64,000 nt of DNA from an uncultured Oscillospiraceae bacterium. GTDB taxonomy: Bacteria; Bacillota; Clostridia; Oscillospirales; Oscillospiraceae. The notes below the pieces were generated by a model. It did no database searches, was not told the DNA's origin, and saw nothing but the letters and a program-made list of their open reading frames with translations. The stretch is taken from contig CAJTPV010000002.1 in the NCBI GenBank assembly GCA_910578505.1, positions 62,001-126,000 on the forward strand, in the 5' to 3' direction. Positions 48,651-58,220 of the stretch are shown one piece after another. Each line of letters begins with the position of its first letter. Position 1 is the stretch's first letter. A program made the position numbers and the translations under genes.

Positions 48651-50828
48651 ATGGAGGTATTATTGATTGGAAGCGGCCGAATGGCGGAGGCCATCATTGA
48701 GAGGCTGAACAAAAATGGCGACCGCGTCTATCTGCTGACCGGCCAGAGGGAGAACAAGCCGCTGCGGCAGAAGGTTTTTGAAAAATACAATTACACGTAC
48801 GACGACGAGAGTGTCAAGGATGTTTTTGAGAGCGTCAAGCCGGATATCGCGATTTTTACCGGCGCTTGGGACAGCAGCTTTGACTGGCGCCGGGCCCGGC
48901 AGGAGTCCGTGCGCTATACGGCGGCGCTCCTGAATATTCTGACCGCCTATTCTATGCTGGGATCCGGGCGGTTTGTTTATTTCTCCTCCCAGGAGGTCTT
49001 CAGCGGCACCAGCCCCCGGAACCTGCCGGAGTCCTTTGAAAAATCCCCCAAGGGCTTCCGCAGCATGGCGATTGCCCAGGGGGAGGAAATCTGCGCCAAT
49101 TACCACCAGAGGCAGGGCCTTGACGTGCGCATTCTCCGCTTTGACCACGTCTACTGGGTCCCCAAGCGGGGGCAGCCGGAGCTGGACCCCTGCTTCAACA
49201 TGTGCCTGGAGGCCCTGAAGAGCGGGCGCATCTCCGCCAGCGACCGGGACGTGTTCTCCATGCTGTTTCTGAAGGACGCCGTGGAGCTGGCCTACAAGGC
49301 CAGCACTGCCCCGGAGCTGCCCCGGACTCTCTACCACATCTCCTCCATGGAGGAGATCAACGGCCTGCAGCTGGCGGAGATGATCAGCGGCATCATGGGC
49401 AAGGGCGTGGAGGTGGTGGACAACTCCGTGGGCGACAGCCACCGGATCATTCTGGACGGCGGGGCCTTTGTGCAGGACCTGGGGCAGAAAATCCTGACGC
49501 CCTATCAGGAGGGCGTGGAGCAGGTGGTCCAGTACATGCAGCGCCACAGCGAGAGCTTCATCCGGGCGGAGGACGCCGGCGGCAGCCTCTGGGACCGCTT
49601 CCGCCACAGGCTGAAGGTGCTGCTGGCCACCCTGGTGCCCTACATCGAGAACATCGCCGCCTTTTTCCTCTTCTACTACCTCAACAGCATCGCCGTGGGC
49701 AGCGGCTTTTTTGACCGGCTGGACTTCTTTCTGCTCTATGTGCTGCTCTTCGCCGTGGTCCACGGGCAGAATCAGGCGATCCTCTCCGGCCTTCTGTCCG
49801 TGGCGGGCTACTGCGTGCAACAGATGCCCCTGCGCACCGGCTTTGAGGTGCTGCTGGATTACAACACCTATGTGTGGATCGCCCAGCTGTTTATTGTGGG
49901 CCTGGTCATCGGCTACATACGCGACCAGCTGCGCACCATCAAGCAGGAGAACCGGGACGAGATTGCGTATCTGGAAAACCGGCTCAACGACATCCTGGAT
50001 ATCAACGACAGCAACCTGCGGATGAAGGAGAACTTTGAGCTGCAGCTGATCAACCAGCGGGACAGCCTGGGCAAAATCTACGAGATCACCTCCACCCTGG
50101 AGCGCCAGGCGCCGGAGGAGGTGCTCTTCACCGCCGTGCGCATTCTCTCCCAGCTGATGGACTGCGGCGGCGCGGCCATTTACACCGTGGCCAACCGGAG
50201 CTTCGCCCGCCTCTTCTCCGCCACCTCGCCGGAGGCCAAGGAGCTGGGCCACTCCATCGAGTACCCCGCCATGACGGCCATGTACGAGGAGCTGAAGGAG
50301 CACCGGGTGTACATCAACAAGACCATGGAGGAGAAAATGCCGCTGATGGCCAGCGCCGTGTACAACGAGGACGAAATGGCGCTGATCTTCATGCTGTGGG
50401 GGATTCCCTGGCAGCGCATGACGCTGGGGGAGGCCAACCGCCTGGCGGTCATCGGGCAGATGGTGCAGAGCGCCGTGGTGCGGGCCAGCCAGTACCTGGA
50501 AACTTTGCGCAGCGAGCGGTTCGTGGAGGACAGCCGGCTGATGGAGGAAAAGGCCTTCCTCCAGCTGTCCCAGGCGTTTTTCACCGCCCAGGACCAGGGG
50601 CTGACCGAGTGCTCCCTGCTGGAGGTGTCCGTGCCGGACAACGACTACGTGCGGGCGGCGGCGGCCCTCAGCCGCAGCACCCGCCAGTCGGACTACATGG
50701 GCGCGGCCGGCGGCGGCTCCCTCCATGTCCTGCTGGCCAACACCAGCCCGGACAACGCCGTGTTCGTCATCCAGCGGTTCCTGGCCGCCGGGTATGAGAG
50801 CCGGCTGGTGAGGAGGGAGGAGACGTGA
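48651..50828 (+). CDS. pelD: PelD-like c-di-GMP receptor fused to an SDR/epimerase-like domain
   Basis: 725 residues. About 1-300: short-chain dehydrogenase/epimerase-like Rossmann domain (nucleotide loop IGSGRMAEAI; SSQEVFSG), but the Tyr-x3-Lys catalytic pair seems replaced (M139, Q143 in FRSMAIAQGEE). About 325-425: four membrane helices. About 430-470: short coiled coil. About 475-610: GAF domain. About 625-722: degenerate GGDEF domain, with the active site reading GGGSL (687-691) but an intact RxxD inhibitory-site motif (R678, D681) five residues before it. This layout after residue 320 is that of PelD, which binds c-di-GMP and switches on Pel synthesis. The N-terminal fusion is absent from Pseudomonas PelD. 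It is the first gene of the operon and overlaps pelE (TGATG). Confidence 0.85.
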   Translation: MEVLLIGSGRMAEAIIERLNKNGDRVYLLTGQRENKPLRQKVFEKYNYTYDDESVKDVFESVKPDIAIFTGAWDSSFDWRRARQESVRYTAALLNILTAYSMLGSGRFVYFSSQEVFSGTSPRNLPESFEKSPKGFRSMAIAQGEEICANYHQRQGLDVRILRFDHVYWVPKRGQPELDPCFNMCLEALKSGRISASDRDVFSMLFLKDAVELAYKASTAPELPRTLYHISSMEEINGLQLAEMISGIMGKGVEVVDNSVGDSHRIILDGGAFVQDLGQKILTPYQEGVEQVVQYMQRHSESFIRAEDAGGSLWDRFRHRLKVLLATLVPYIENIAAFFLFYYLNSIAVGSGFFDRLDFFLLYVLLFAVVHGQNQAILSGLLSVAGYCVQQMPLRTGFEVLLDYNTYVWIAQLFIVGLVIGYIRDQLRTIKQENRDEIAYLENRLNDILDINDSNLRMKENFELQLINQRDSLGKIYEITSTLERQAPEEVLFTAVRILSQLMDCGGAAIYTVANRSFARLFSATSPEAKELGHSIEYPAMTAMYEELKEHRVYINKTMEEKMPLMASAVYNEDEMALIFMLWGIPWQRMTLGEANRLAVIGQMVQSAVVRASQYLETLRSERFVEDSRLMEEKAFLQLSQAFFTAQDQGLTECSLLEVSVPDNDYVRAAAALSRSTRQSDYMGAAGGGSLHVLLANTSPDNAVFVIQRFLAAGYESRLVRREET

Positions 50829-51826
50829 TGGCGTGGCTGCGGACAGCGGCGGGCCTGGTGCCGGGCGGCTGGACCCTGGAGGAAAAGGTGTTCATCCTCG
50901 TGTTTCTGCTGAATCTGCTGGCAGCCCTGCTCTACCTGCTGCTGGGGACCCTGGTGGTCTCCCCTCTGCGGATGCGCAAGGAGCGGAAGGCGGGCACGGA
51001 GGTCCTCCACGACAACCGGCGGACCTATCTGCTGCGCTTTCTGGTCATGGTGTTCTGCCCGGTGGTGGGGCCGCTGTTCTTCTGCTTCTCCTACCTGCTG
51101 TTCCGCCTGCCCCTGTGGATGCAGCCCAACCTGGTGGACGTGGTGTTCAGCAAGGAGCGGGTCCGGTCCTGGACGCGGGCCGACGAGGAGCGCTGCCGGA
51201 ACATCCTGCCCCTGGAGGAGGCCATGTTCATCAACGAAAAGCGGGACCTGCGCCTGGTGATGATGAACACCATCCGCGGAGACGTCCACGCCGCCCTGGG
51301 GGTGATCACCCTGGCCCTGAACAGCGAGGACTCCGAGACCGCCCACTACGCCGCCTCTGTTCTCACCAGCGAGCTGGATGAGTTCCGGGTCAAGGTGCGC
51401 CGGCTCCGCCTGCGCATAGAGGAGGAGGGGCCGGAGGAGACCGGGGCCGAGGAGGAGCTGATCCCCTATATGGACAGCTTTTTGAAGCAGGGCCTGTTTA
51501 CCGGGCAGGAGAGCCATAAGATGGCGGCGATCCTGGACGCCGCCGCCCAGTCCCTGTTTGAGAAGAATCCCCGCCGTTTGACGCCGGAGCTCTACGAGAG
51601 CATCTGTATGCGTCTGATGGACATGGGGGATTTGAATGGGACGCAAAGCTGGTGTCTACGGCTGGCTGAACAGTACCCGGACTGTCTGGCCGCGTATACC
51701 TGCCGGCTGAAGCTGTATTTCGCCGTGAAGGACCGGGCCGCTTTCTTTGAAACGCTCAACGCCCTGCGCGAGTCCAGCGTGGTCATTGACCGGGATACGC
51801 TGGAGCTCATCAAGGTGTTTATCTGA
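50828..51826 (+). CDS. pelE: PelE-like membrane protein
   Basis: 332 residues from ATG 50828, overlapping the pelD stop by one base. Two or three membrane helices in the first ~100 residues (FILVFLLNLLAALLYLLLGT; FLVMVFCPVVGPLFFCFSYL), then a cytoplasmic helical region of TPR character (HYAASVLTSELDEFRVKV; SWCLRLAEQYPDCLAAYTC). PelE bridges PelD and the synthase PelF in the inner-membrane Pel complex. Sequence of this family drifts quickly, so position and architecture carry much of the assignment. Confidence 0.78.
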   Translation: MAWLRTAAGLVPGGWTLEEKVFILVFLLNLLAALLYLLLGTLVVSPLRMRKERKAGTEVLHDNRRTYLLRFLVMVFCPVVGPLFFCFSYLLFRLPLWMQPNLVDVVFSKERVRSWTRADEERCRNILPLEEAMFINEKRDLRLVMMNTIRGDVHAALGVITLALNSEDSETAHYAASVLTSELDEFRVKVRRLRLRIEEEGPEETGAEEELIPYMDSFLKQGLFTGQESHKMAAILDAAAQSLFEKNPRRLTPELYESICMRLMDMGDLNGTQSWCLRLAEQYPDCLAAYTCRLKLYFAVKDRAAFFETLNALRESSVVIDRDTLELIKVFI

Positions 51827-51859
51827 GGGGCGCCCGGACCCCGGCGAGGAGGAAAACTG

Positions 51860-53674
51860 ATGGTATCACGCCGCAACTTTTTATCCATTGCCGCCATTAT
51901 GCTGATCATATTCTTCATGTTCCAGTTTACCAGCGTGGCGCTGGAGCTGTGGAATGACTACGAGGAGAACGAGTACGTCGTGGACGTGGAGGCGCTGGCG
52001 GGCAGAGCCGCCGCCTTCGGCGCGGAGGGCATACCGGCCCGGACCGCCTGGGGGACGGAGCGGAAATGCGCGGCCTATATCGGCGGGGCCGGCCGCCCGT
52101 CCCGGCAGGTGGCGGAGGCCTGGTGCGCCTACGCCAAGCGGGAGCTGATCGCCGCGGCGGACCTGGCGGCCTACAGCCCCGGCGGCAGGGTCCCGGAGCT
52201 GCTGATCGTGGACGGCGCCCGGCTAGACTGGAATACCAGCGCCTGCCGGAAGCTGCTCAGCTATGCGGCCCAGGGCACCAGCCTGGTTTTCGCCTCCCTG
52301 CCGGCCCCCTCCGTCATCGGGGACATCTCGGCCCTGCGGGAGCTGCTGGGCATTGAGGAGATCCGCCAGGAGCGCACGCAGGTGAAGGAGATCTTTCTGT
52401 ACGACGGCTTTCTGCTGGGGGGCGCGGTGATCTACGGCTCCGACGACCCCAGGGACGCCTGGCGGCAGGACCTGTCCCTGACCATGCCCTGGTATACCCT
52501 CACCACCGGCACCAAGGTCTACATGAAGGGCACGCCCGCCGGCGATGTCCCGCTGGCGGACCACCCGCCCCTCATCTGGCGGCGGAGCCTGGGCGGGGCC
52601 TACGTGTTCGCGGTCAACGGCGACTATATGGAGGACGCCGCCGGGCTGGGCATCCTCTCCGCCATCAGCTATGAGTCCAGCGCCTACAGCGTCTACCCGG
52701 TGGTGAACGCCCAGAACCTGGTGGTGGCCAACTACCCCGGCCTGGCCACGGAGAACGGCAGGACGCTGGCCCGCTACTACAGCATGTCCATGCGGGGCGT
52801 GTACCGGGATATTCTGTGGCCGGGGGTCACCAGCGTGTACAAGTGGGGCGGCCTGGGGCTGTCGTGCATGATGGCCATGCAGTTCGACTACGCGGACAGC
52901 GCCCAGCCGGACGCGGGGCAGTTTATCTACTACATGAAGCTGATCAACGAGCTCCACGGGGAGGCGGGGCTGTCCGGCAGCCAGGTGTCGGACTTGCCGG
53001 TGACCGGCAAGCTGGCGGAGGACTTCGCGTTTCTCGAAAACGCCCGTCTGCCCTACCAGTTCTCCTCCTTCTACGCCGGCGCTCTGGAGAGTACGGACGT
53101 CAGCGCCGCCCTGGGCTGGGAGGATATGGCCTCCGTGCGGACAGTGGTGCGGCCCTATACCGGCGGCGGCGGGCTCATCGGCTATGAGACCGACCGGGTG
53201 ACCTGGCAGACGGCGGTGACCGACGGGCTCAGCCACACCTACCGGAGCGACCTGCGGATGCGGGGGGTGGAGACCGCCCTGGCCTACACCAGCGTGCTGG
53301 TCGATATGCTGGACACGGTGTACCCGGAGACGGTGGACGACACCTGGGGCCTGATCTCCAAAAATCTGACCTCGGACGTCCCCTCCGCCTGGAAGAGCTT
53401 TGGGAAATTCGACGCCACCACCGTCTCCGAGTGCGACGGGCGTGTGCGCGATTTTCTCGCGATGGATTACGACAGCAGCTATGACGGCACGACCGTCCGC
53501 ATCAGCCGCAGCGGCAGCGGGCCGGCCTGGTTTATCCTGCGCATCAACCAGCAGACGGTGGACACGGTGACCGGCGGCAGCGCCGTGCGGCTGGAGAGCG
53601 GCGCGTTCCTCATAGAGGCCCAGGCGCCGGAGGTGACGGTGGCGCTGCGGGTGGTACATGACGCGCCGGCGTGA
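51860..53674 (+). CDS. PelA-like DUF2194 extracellular protein
   Basis: 604 residues: an N-terminal membrane anchor (about 8-30), then an extracytoplasmic region with a DUF2194-like centre, as found in Pel loci where it supplies a deacetylase-fold domain. The first metal-site-like motif can be read in MQFDYADSAQ (Asp pair), but I see no convincing HxxxH or SxxH motif, so activity is doubtful. No hydrolase (GH166-like) domain is present, unlike Pseudomonas PelA. In the polymer pathway PelA partly deacetylates Pel. Follows pelE by 33 bases. Confidence 0.65.
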   Translation: MVSRRNFLSIAAIMLIIFFMFQFTSVALELWNDYEENEYVVDVEALAGRAAAFGAEGIPARTAWGTERKCAAYIGGAGRPSRQVAEAWCAYAKRELIAAADLAAYSPGGRVPELLIVDGARLDWNTSACRKLLSYAAQGTSLVFASLPAPSVIGDISALRELLGIEEIRQERTQVKEIFLYDGFLLGGAVIYGSDDPRDAWRQDLSLTMPWYTLTTGTKVYMKGTPAGDVPLADHPPLIWRRSLGGAYVFAVNGDYMEDAAGLGILSAISYESSAYSVYPVVNAQNLVVANYPGLATENGRTLARYYSMSMRGVYRDILWPGVTSVYKWGGLGLSCMMAMQFDYADSAQPDAGQFIYYMKLINELHGEAGLSGSQVSDLPVTGKLAEDFAFLENARLPYQFSSFYAGALESTDVSAALGWEDMASVRTVVRPYTGGGGLIGYETDRVTWQTAVTDGLSHTYRSDLRMRGVETALAYTSVLVDMLDTVYPETVDDTWGLISKNLTSDVPSAWKSFGKFDATTVSECDGRVRDFLAMDYDSSYDGTTVRISRSGSGPAWFILRINQQTVDTVTGGSAVRLESGAFLIEAQAPEVTVALRVVHDAPA

Positions 53675-53701
53675 CCGGCGGAAGACAGGAAGAGGTAAGG
53701 C

Positions 53702-55114
53702 ATGCGTATTTGTATTGTGGTGGAGGGCTGCTACCCCTATGCGGTGGGCGGCGTGTCCAGCTGGGTTCACAGCATCATCCGCTCCTTTCCGGAGTATGAG
53801 TTCGTGCTGCAGACCATTGTGCCCAACCGCTCGCTGCGGGGAGCGTTCATGTATACGCTGCCGGACAATGTCTCGGAGGTCCACGAGCTCTATCTGGAGG
53901 ACGTGGACTGGGACCACCGCCGGCGGCGGATGAGCCGCCAGCAGTTCAACGCCCTGCGCAGCCTGCTGCTGGACCAGCAGATCGACTGGGAGACGCTGAT
54001 CGACTACTGGCAGCAGAACAACTGCTCCCTCAACAAGCTGCTTATGGGCGAGGATTTCCTGAAGGCGGTGCAGAATTTCTATCAGGTCCACTACAGCCAG
54101 GTGGTGTTCTCCGATTTTCTGTGGATGATGCGCTCCATCTATCTGCCGCTCTTCCGCGCCCTGAAGACCCGGCTGCCCCAGGCGGATCTATACCACTGCC
54201 TGTCCACCGGGTACGCGGGCGTGCTGGGCAGCATGGGCAAGTACCTGTACGGCAGCCCCCTGCTGATCTCCGAGCACGGCATCTACACCCGGGAGCGGGA
54301 GGAGGACCTGGTGAAGGCCAAGTGGGTCCAGGGGCTGTACAAGAATGTGTGGATCAACCAGTTCAAAAAGATGTCCCGCCTGGCCTACGGGCGGGCCGAC
54401 CTGGTGACCAGCCTGTATGAGCAGGCCCGCCTCCTGCAGATCGAGCTGGACTGCCCGGAGCAGAAAACCACCGTCACGCCCAACGGCATCGCCGTGGAGC
54501 GGTTCCAGGACCTGCCGGGCAGGACGGAGGAGGACGAGGGCCATATCAACGTGGGCACCGTGCTGCGCATCAGCCCCATCAAGGACGTCAAGACCATGAT
54601 CCAGGCCTTCAGCGCCGCCCAGGAGCGGGAGCCGGCCCTGAAGCTCTGGATCATGGGGCCCTGGGAGGAGGGCGACGAATACGCCCAGGAGTGCTTTGAT
54701 CTGGTCAAGGAGCTGGAGCTGGACAACGTGGTCTTCACCGGCAGGATCGACGTCCGGGACTACCTGGGCCGAATGGACATGACCATCCTCACCAGCATCA
54801 GCGAGGGCCAGCCCCTGACCATCCTGGAGAGCTTCGCCGCCCACAAGCCGGTGATCGCTACCAACGTGGGCAACTGCCAGGGGCTGGTGCTGGGGGAGGC
54901 CGACGATATCGGGCCGGCCGGTCTGATCACCCACATCATGAACCAGCAGGAGATCGCCCAGGCCATCCTCTACCTGGCCCACCACCCGGAGGAGCGGCGG
55001 CAGATGGGGGAAAACGGCTACCGGCGGGTGATGGCCCGCTACCGCATTGAGCAGATGCTGGACGACTACCGCCGCATCTACGGCGGCTTTGCGGAGCGCA
55101 TAAACAAGGCATAG
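53702..55114 (+). CDS. pelF: PelF glycosyltransferase (GT4)
   Basis: 470 residues, soluble GT-B fold. N-terminal RICIVVEGCYPYAVGGVSSW, the SEHGIYTRERE segment and long insert typical of PelF, then VTPNGIAVERFQ, RISPIKDVKTMI and the E-x7-E donor motif SEGQPLTILE. PelF is the cytosolic synthase that builds the GalNAc/GlcNAc-type Pel chain from UDP-sugars. Length is close to the Pseudomonas protein (~507). This is the most diagnostic gene of the locus. Confidence 0.93.
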   Translation: MRICIVVEGCYPYAVGGVSSWVHSIIRSFPEYEFVLQTIVPNRSLRGAFMYTLPDNVSEVHELYLEDVDWDHRRRRMSRQQFNALRSLLLDQQIDWETLIDYWQQNNCSLNKLLMGEDFLKAVQNFYQVHYSQVVFSDFLWMMRSIYLPLFRALKTRLPQADLYHCLSTGYAGVLGSMGKYLYGSPLLISEHGIYTREREEDLVKAKWVQGLYKNVWINQFKKMSRLAYGRADLVTSLYEQARLLQIELDCPEQKTTVTPNGIAVERFQDLPGRTEEDEGHINVGTVLRISPIKDVKTMIQAFSAAQEREPALKLWIMGPWEEGDEYAQECFDLVKELELDNVVFTGRIDVRDYLGRMDMTILTSISEGQPLTILESFAAHKPVIATNVGNCQGLVLGEADDIGPAGLITHIMNQQEIAQAILYLAHHPEERRQMGENGYRRVMARYRIEQMLDDYRRIYGGFAERINKA

Positions 55115-55130
55115 AGAGGAGGCCGCTGTT

Positions 55131-56585
55131 ATGGTCGGTATCGGCGCGAGACTCAACAAGATCTTTCAAAAGCAGTCCATCACCACAGGGATGTTCGGCG
55201 TGCTCTACGGCTCCTGTCTGACAGTGGCGCCGATGGTGCTGGTCATCGGCGTGCTGCTGCTGCTGGAGTATCTGCTGGGCTTTGACAGCCTGGACTACTA
55301 CACCAGGGAGCTGTTTTCCTGCACGATCCTGTATATCTTCATCTTCTCCCTGCTGACCGCCTCCCCCTTCAACTCGGTGCTGTCGAAGTACATGCAGGAC
55401 GCCATCTTCGAGGAGCGGTATCAGGACATTCTGCCCTGCTATTACTTCGGCCTTGTGCTGAATCTGACCCTGACCTGCCTGCTGGGCATCCCCTTCTGCC
55501 TGTGGGAGCACTTTATGGGCGGGGTGCCGGTGGCGTACGTGTTCACCGGCTTCTGCGGGTACATCTCCCTGACGCTGGTGTTCTACTCCATGCTGTATCT
55601 GTCCATCTGCAAGGACTATGGGCGCATCTCCCTGTTTTTCCTTGTGGGCATGCTCATCAGCTTTATTCTGGCGCTGGTCCTCTACTTCCTGGCCGGCTGG
55701 GAGACCACGCGGGCCATGCTGCTGGCGATGACGGTGGGCTTTTTCCTCATCGCGGTGCTGGAGTACGGCTCCGTCCGGCGGTATTTTGTGGAGAACAGCA
55801 GCCGGTTTCTGCCGGTGCTGAAGTACTTCGGGCGGTACTGGCATCTGGTGGCCATCAACTTTCTGTACACCCTGGGGCTGTATATCCACAACTTTGTCTT
55901 CTGGACCACCGACATGCGCATGGTGGTGGCCAACAGCTTTGTATGCAACCAGCCCTACGACATGGCCTCCTGTCTGGCCATGTTCACCAACATCTCCGCC
56001 ACGGTCATTTTTATCGCCCGTGTAGAGATGTATTTTCACGAGCGCTATAAGGCCTACTCCGAGGCGGTCATCGGCAGAAAGCTGGCGGACATCCAGAGCA
56101 CGAAGCGGAAGATGTTCCGGGAGATCGCCAACCAGCTGCTGGACCTGGCCCGGCTGCAGTTTATCATCTCCGTGGTGGTGTACCTGCTGTTTGTGGTGAT
56201 CCTGCCCCGCTTCGGGTTCGCGGGCCTGACCATGCGCATCTACCCCTGTCTGGCGGCGGGCTACTTTATCCTGTTTCAGATGTACGCGGAGATCCTGTTC
56301 CTGTACTACTTCAAGGACATGTGGGGAGCGGTTTTTACGGCGGCGGGCTTCTGCCTGGTCACCTTCCTGGGCTCCCTGATTGCCGCCCATCTGCCGGATA
56401 TCTGGTTTGGGATCGGCGTGGTGGCCGGCGCCTTCGCCGGCTGGTGCGTGGGCTACATGCGCCTGCGCTGGGTGGAGCGGCATATGGAGTATCAGACGTT
56501 CTGCCAGGGGCAGCTGATCGCCTGGGGCCGCGGGGTCCGGCCGTCGAATCTGGTCTACACCAGGGAGGCGGAGACGCAGGCATAG
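55131..56585 (+). CDS. pelG: PelG exporter
   Basis: 484 residues with about 12 membrane helices. Begins GIGARLNKIFQKQSITTGMFG and carries the PelG-type segments DYYTRELFSCTILYIFIFSL (in part) and PFNSVLSKYMQDAIFEERYQ. MATE/MOP-like flippase that moves the Pel chain across the membrane with PelD, PelE and PelF. Follows pelF by 16 bases. The last residues overlap no other gene. Confidence 0.93.
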   Translation: MVGIGARLNKIFQKQSITTGMFGVLYGSCLTVAPMVLVIGVLLLLEYLLGFDSLDYYTRELFSCTILYIFIFSLLTASPFNSVLSKYMQDAIFEERYQDILPCYYFGLVLNLTLTCLLGIPFCLWEHFMGGVPVAYVFTGFCGYISLTLVFYSMLYLSICKDYGRISLFFLVGMLISFILALVLYFLAGWETTRAMLLAMTVGFFLIAVLEYGSVRRYFVENSSRFLPVLKYFGRYWHLVAINFLYTLGLYIHNFVFWTTDMRMVVANSFVCNQPYDMASCLAMFTNISATVIFIARVEMYFHERYKAYSEAVIGRKLADIQSTKRKMFREIANQLLDLARLQFIISVVVYLLFVVILPRFGFAGLTMRIYPCLAAGYFILFQMYAEILFLYYFKDMWGAVFTAAGFCLVTFLGSLIAAHLPDIWFGIGVVAGAFAGWCVGYMRLRWVERHMEYQTFCQGQLIAWGRGVRPSNLVYTREAETQA

Positions 56586-56617
56586 TAAGGAGCGTCAAAA
56601 GAGAGGGGGGGATTGCT

Positions 56618-57028
56618 TTGCGGCTTGCCGCTGTCATGCGCTGGGCCCTGGTGGGCGTCGGCCTGCTGCTGGTCTATTCCAGCTTCCGGGCCCACGCGGC
56701 CAAAAAGATGACGTCGGATCTGGCCACGGCCTGGTGCCTGGTGGGGATCGTGCTGCTGGTGGTCGGCGTTGTGCCGCCGCTGTCGAGGTGGCTGGATTTG
56801 ATCTCCGGCTGGACGGGCATCGCGCTGTTCTGTGTGGGCGCGGTGTGCCTGTGGGCGGCCTTTCGGATCTGTCTGATCCTCTCCCGGCTGGTCACGCAAA
56901 ATCAGGAATTGGCTATGCAGGTCTCATTGCTGCTGGGCGCCCAGCAGCATCCGCCGGTCCAACCGGCGGATGATCGGGCGTCCGCGCCGCCGGAGGAGGA
57001 CCATGAGGAAAGTCTTGTTTGTCATTAA
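56618..57028 (+). CDS. DUF2304-type small membrane protein
   Basis: 136 residues from TTG 56618 (gagagggggg upstream). Three membrane helices (RWALVGVGLLLVYSSF; TAWCLVGIVLLVVGVVPPL; GIALFCVGAVCLWAAF), then a short helix with RLVTQNQELAMQVSLLLG, the pattern of DUF2304. These proteins are often encoded with DPM1-like GT2 enzymes. Overlaps the following GT4 gene by 26 bases. Confidence 0.78.
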   Translation: MRLAAVMRWALVGVGLLLVYSSFRAHAAKKMTSDLATAWCLVGIVLLVVGVVPPLSRWLDLISGWTGIALFCVGAVCLWAAFRICLILSRLVTQNQELAMQVSLLLGAQQHPPVQPADDRASAPPEEDHEESLVCH

Positions 57029-58220
57029 CACGCTGGGCGTGGGCGGGGCGGAAAAGGCCCTGCTGGAGATGCTGGAGTTCCTGCGGGACCGGGAGCTGTC
57101 CATCGACCTGTATGTCCTGCTGGGCCGGGGCGAGCTGATGGGCCGGGTCCCGGCCCATGTGCGGCTGCTGAACCGCCGGCGGGACTGCGGCTCCGTCTTG
57201 GACAAGGCCGGCCGCCGGGCCCTGGCGGCGCGCTCCGCCGCCTGCTTTTTCCGGTACGGGCACTGGGCGGGCAAGCTGGGCGCGGTGGCCCGGAGCCTGC
57301 CGGCCATGGTCCGCCGGGGGCGGCTGCAACCGGATAAGCTGCTGTGGCCTGTCATCGCCGCAGGGGCCCGGCGTCCGGAGGAGCCCTACGACGCGGCGGT
57401 GGCCTGGGTGGAGGGCGGCTCCGCCTACTTTGTGGCCCGCCACGTGCGGGCAAAGCGAAAGGTCGCCGTGGTCCACATCGACTATGGGCGCAGCGGCTAC
57501 ACCCGGGCCATGGACGGGGACTGCTGGGCCGCCTTTCAGCGGATCTTTGTGGTGTCTGAGGAGATCAGGGCCCCTTTTCTGCGCATGCATCCCGCCTGCG
57601 CGGAGAAGCTCCGGGTGCTGCCCAATCTGATCGACCCGGCGGCCATCCGCCGCCGGAGCGCGGAGCCGGGGGGCTTTGCCGACGGCTGGCAGGGGCCGCG
57701 GCTGCTGACCGTGGGGCGGCTGACCTATCAGAAGGGCTTTGACCTGGCCATCCAGGCCATGCGCATTTTAAAGGACAGGGGCTATGAGGCCCGGTGGTAC
57801 GTGCTGGGGGAGGGGGAGCTGCGCTCCAGCCTGGAAAAGCAGATCGCCGCCCTGGGCCTGGAGGAGGATTTTCTGCTGCTGGGCGCGGTGGAAAATCCGT
57901 ACCCCTACTACGCGCAGGCGGATATCTATGTCCATGCCACCCGCTTTGAGGGCCGCAGCATCGCTATACAGGAGGCCCAGAGTCTGGGCCGTCCCATGGT
58001 GGTCTCCGACTGCAGCGGCAACCGCCTGCAGGTGACGGACGGGCAGGACGGGCTGCTGTGCCCGCTGGAGCCGGCGGTCATCGCCCAGGCGGTGGGGGCG
58101 CTGCTGGACGACCCGGACCTGCGGCGGCGGCTGGGCCGCGCCGCGATAGAACGGACGCAGCCGGGCCGGGGGGATGCCGGCGGGCTGCTGGAGGCGCTGA
58201 CAGGAGGGGATCTGGTATAA
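57003..58220 (+). CDS. GT4-family glycosyltransferase
   Basis: 405 residues from ATG 57003 (ggaggagga upstream), starting RKVLFVINTLGVGGAEKALL. Donor-side motifs VGRLTYQKGFDLAI and E-x7-E in FEGRSIAIQEAQ. Different from PelF in length and sequence. Probably adds a sugar to a lipid or polymer acceptor at the inner membrane face; substrate unknown. Position inside the pel operon ties it to that polymer. Confidence 0.85.
   Translation: MRKVLFVINTLGVGGAEKALLEMLEFLRDRELSIDLYVLLGRGELMGRVPAHVRLLNRRRDCGSVLDKAGRRALAARSAACFFRYGHWAGKLGAVARSLPAMVRRGRLQPDKLLWPVIAAGARRPEEPYDAAVAWVEGGSAYFVARHVRAKRKVAVVHIDYGRSGYTRAMDGDCWAAFQRIFVVSEEIRAPFLRMHPACAEKLRVLPNLIDPAAIRRRSAEPGGFADGWQGPRLLTVGRLTYQKGFDLAIQAMRILKDRGYEARWYVLGEGELRSSLEKQIAALGLEEDFLLLGAVENPYPYYAQADIYVHATRFEGRSIAIQEAQSLGRPMVVSDCSGNRLQVTDGQDGLLCPLEPAVIAQAVGALLDDPDLRRRLGRAAIERTQPGRGDAGGLLEALTGGDLV

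Noticed and set aside
58058..58216. Upstream extension of the GT2 gene
   Set aside because: The in-frame upstream part is a shadow of the GT4 C-terminus (Gly/Pro/Arg-rich) and has no ribosome site before its ATG.
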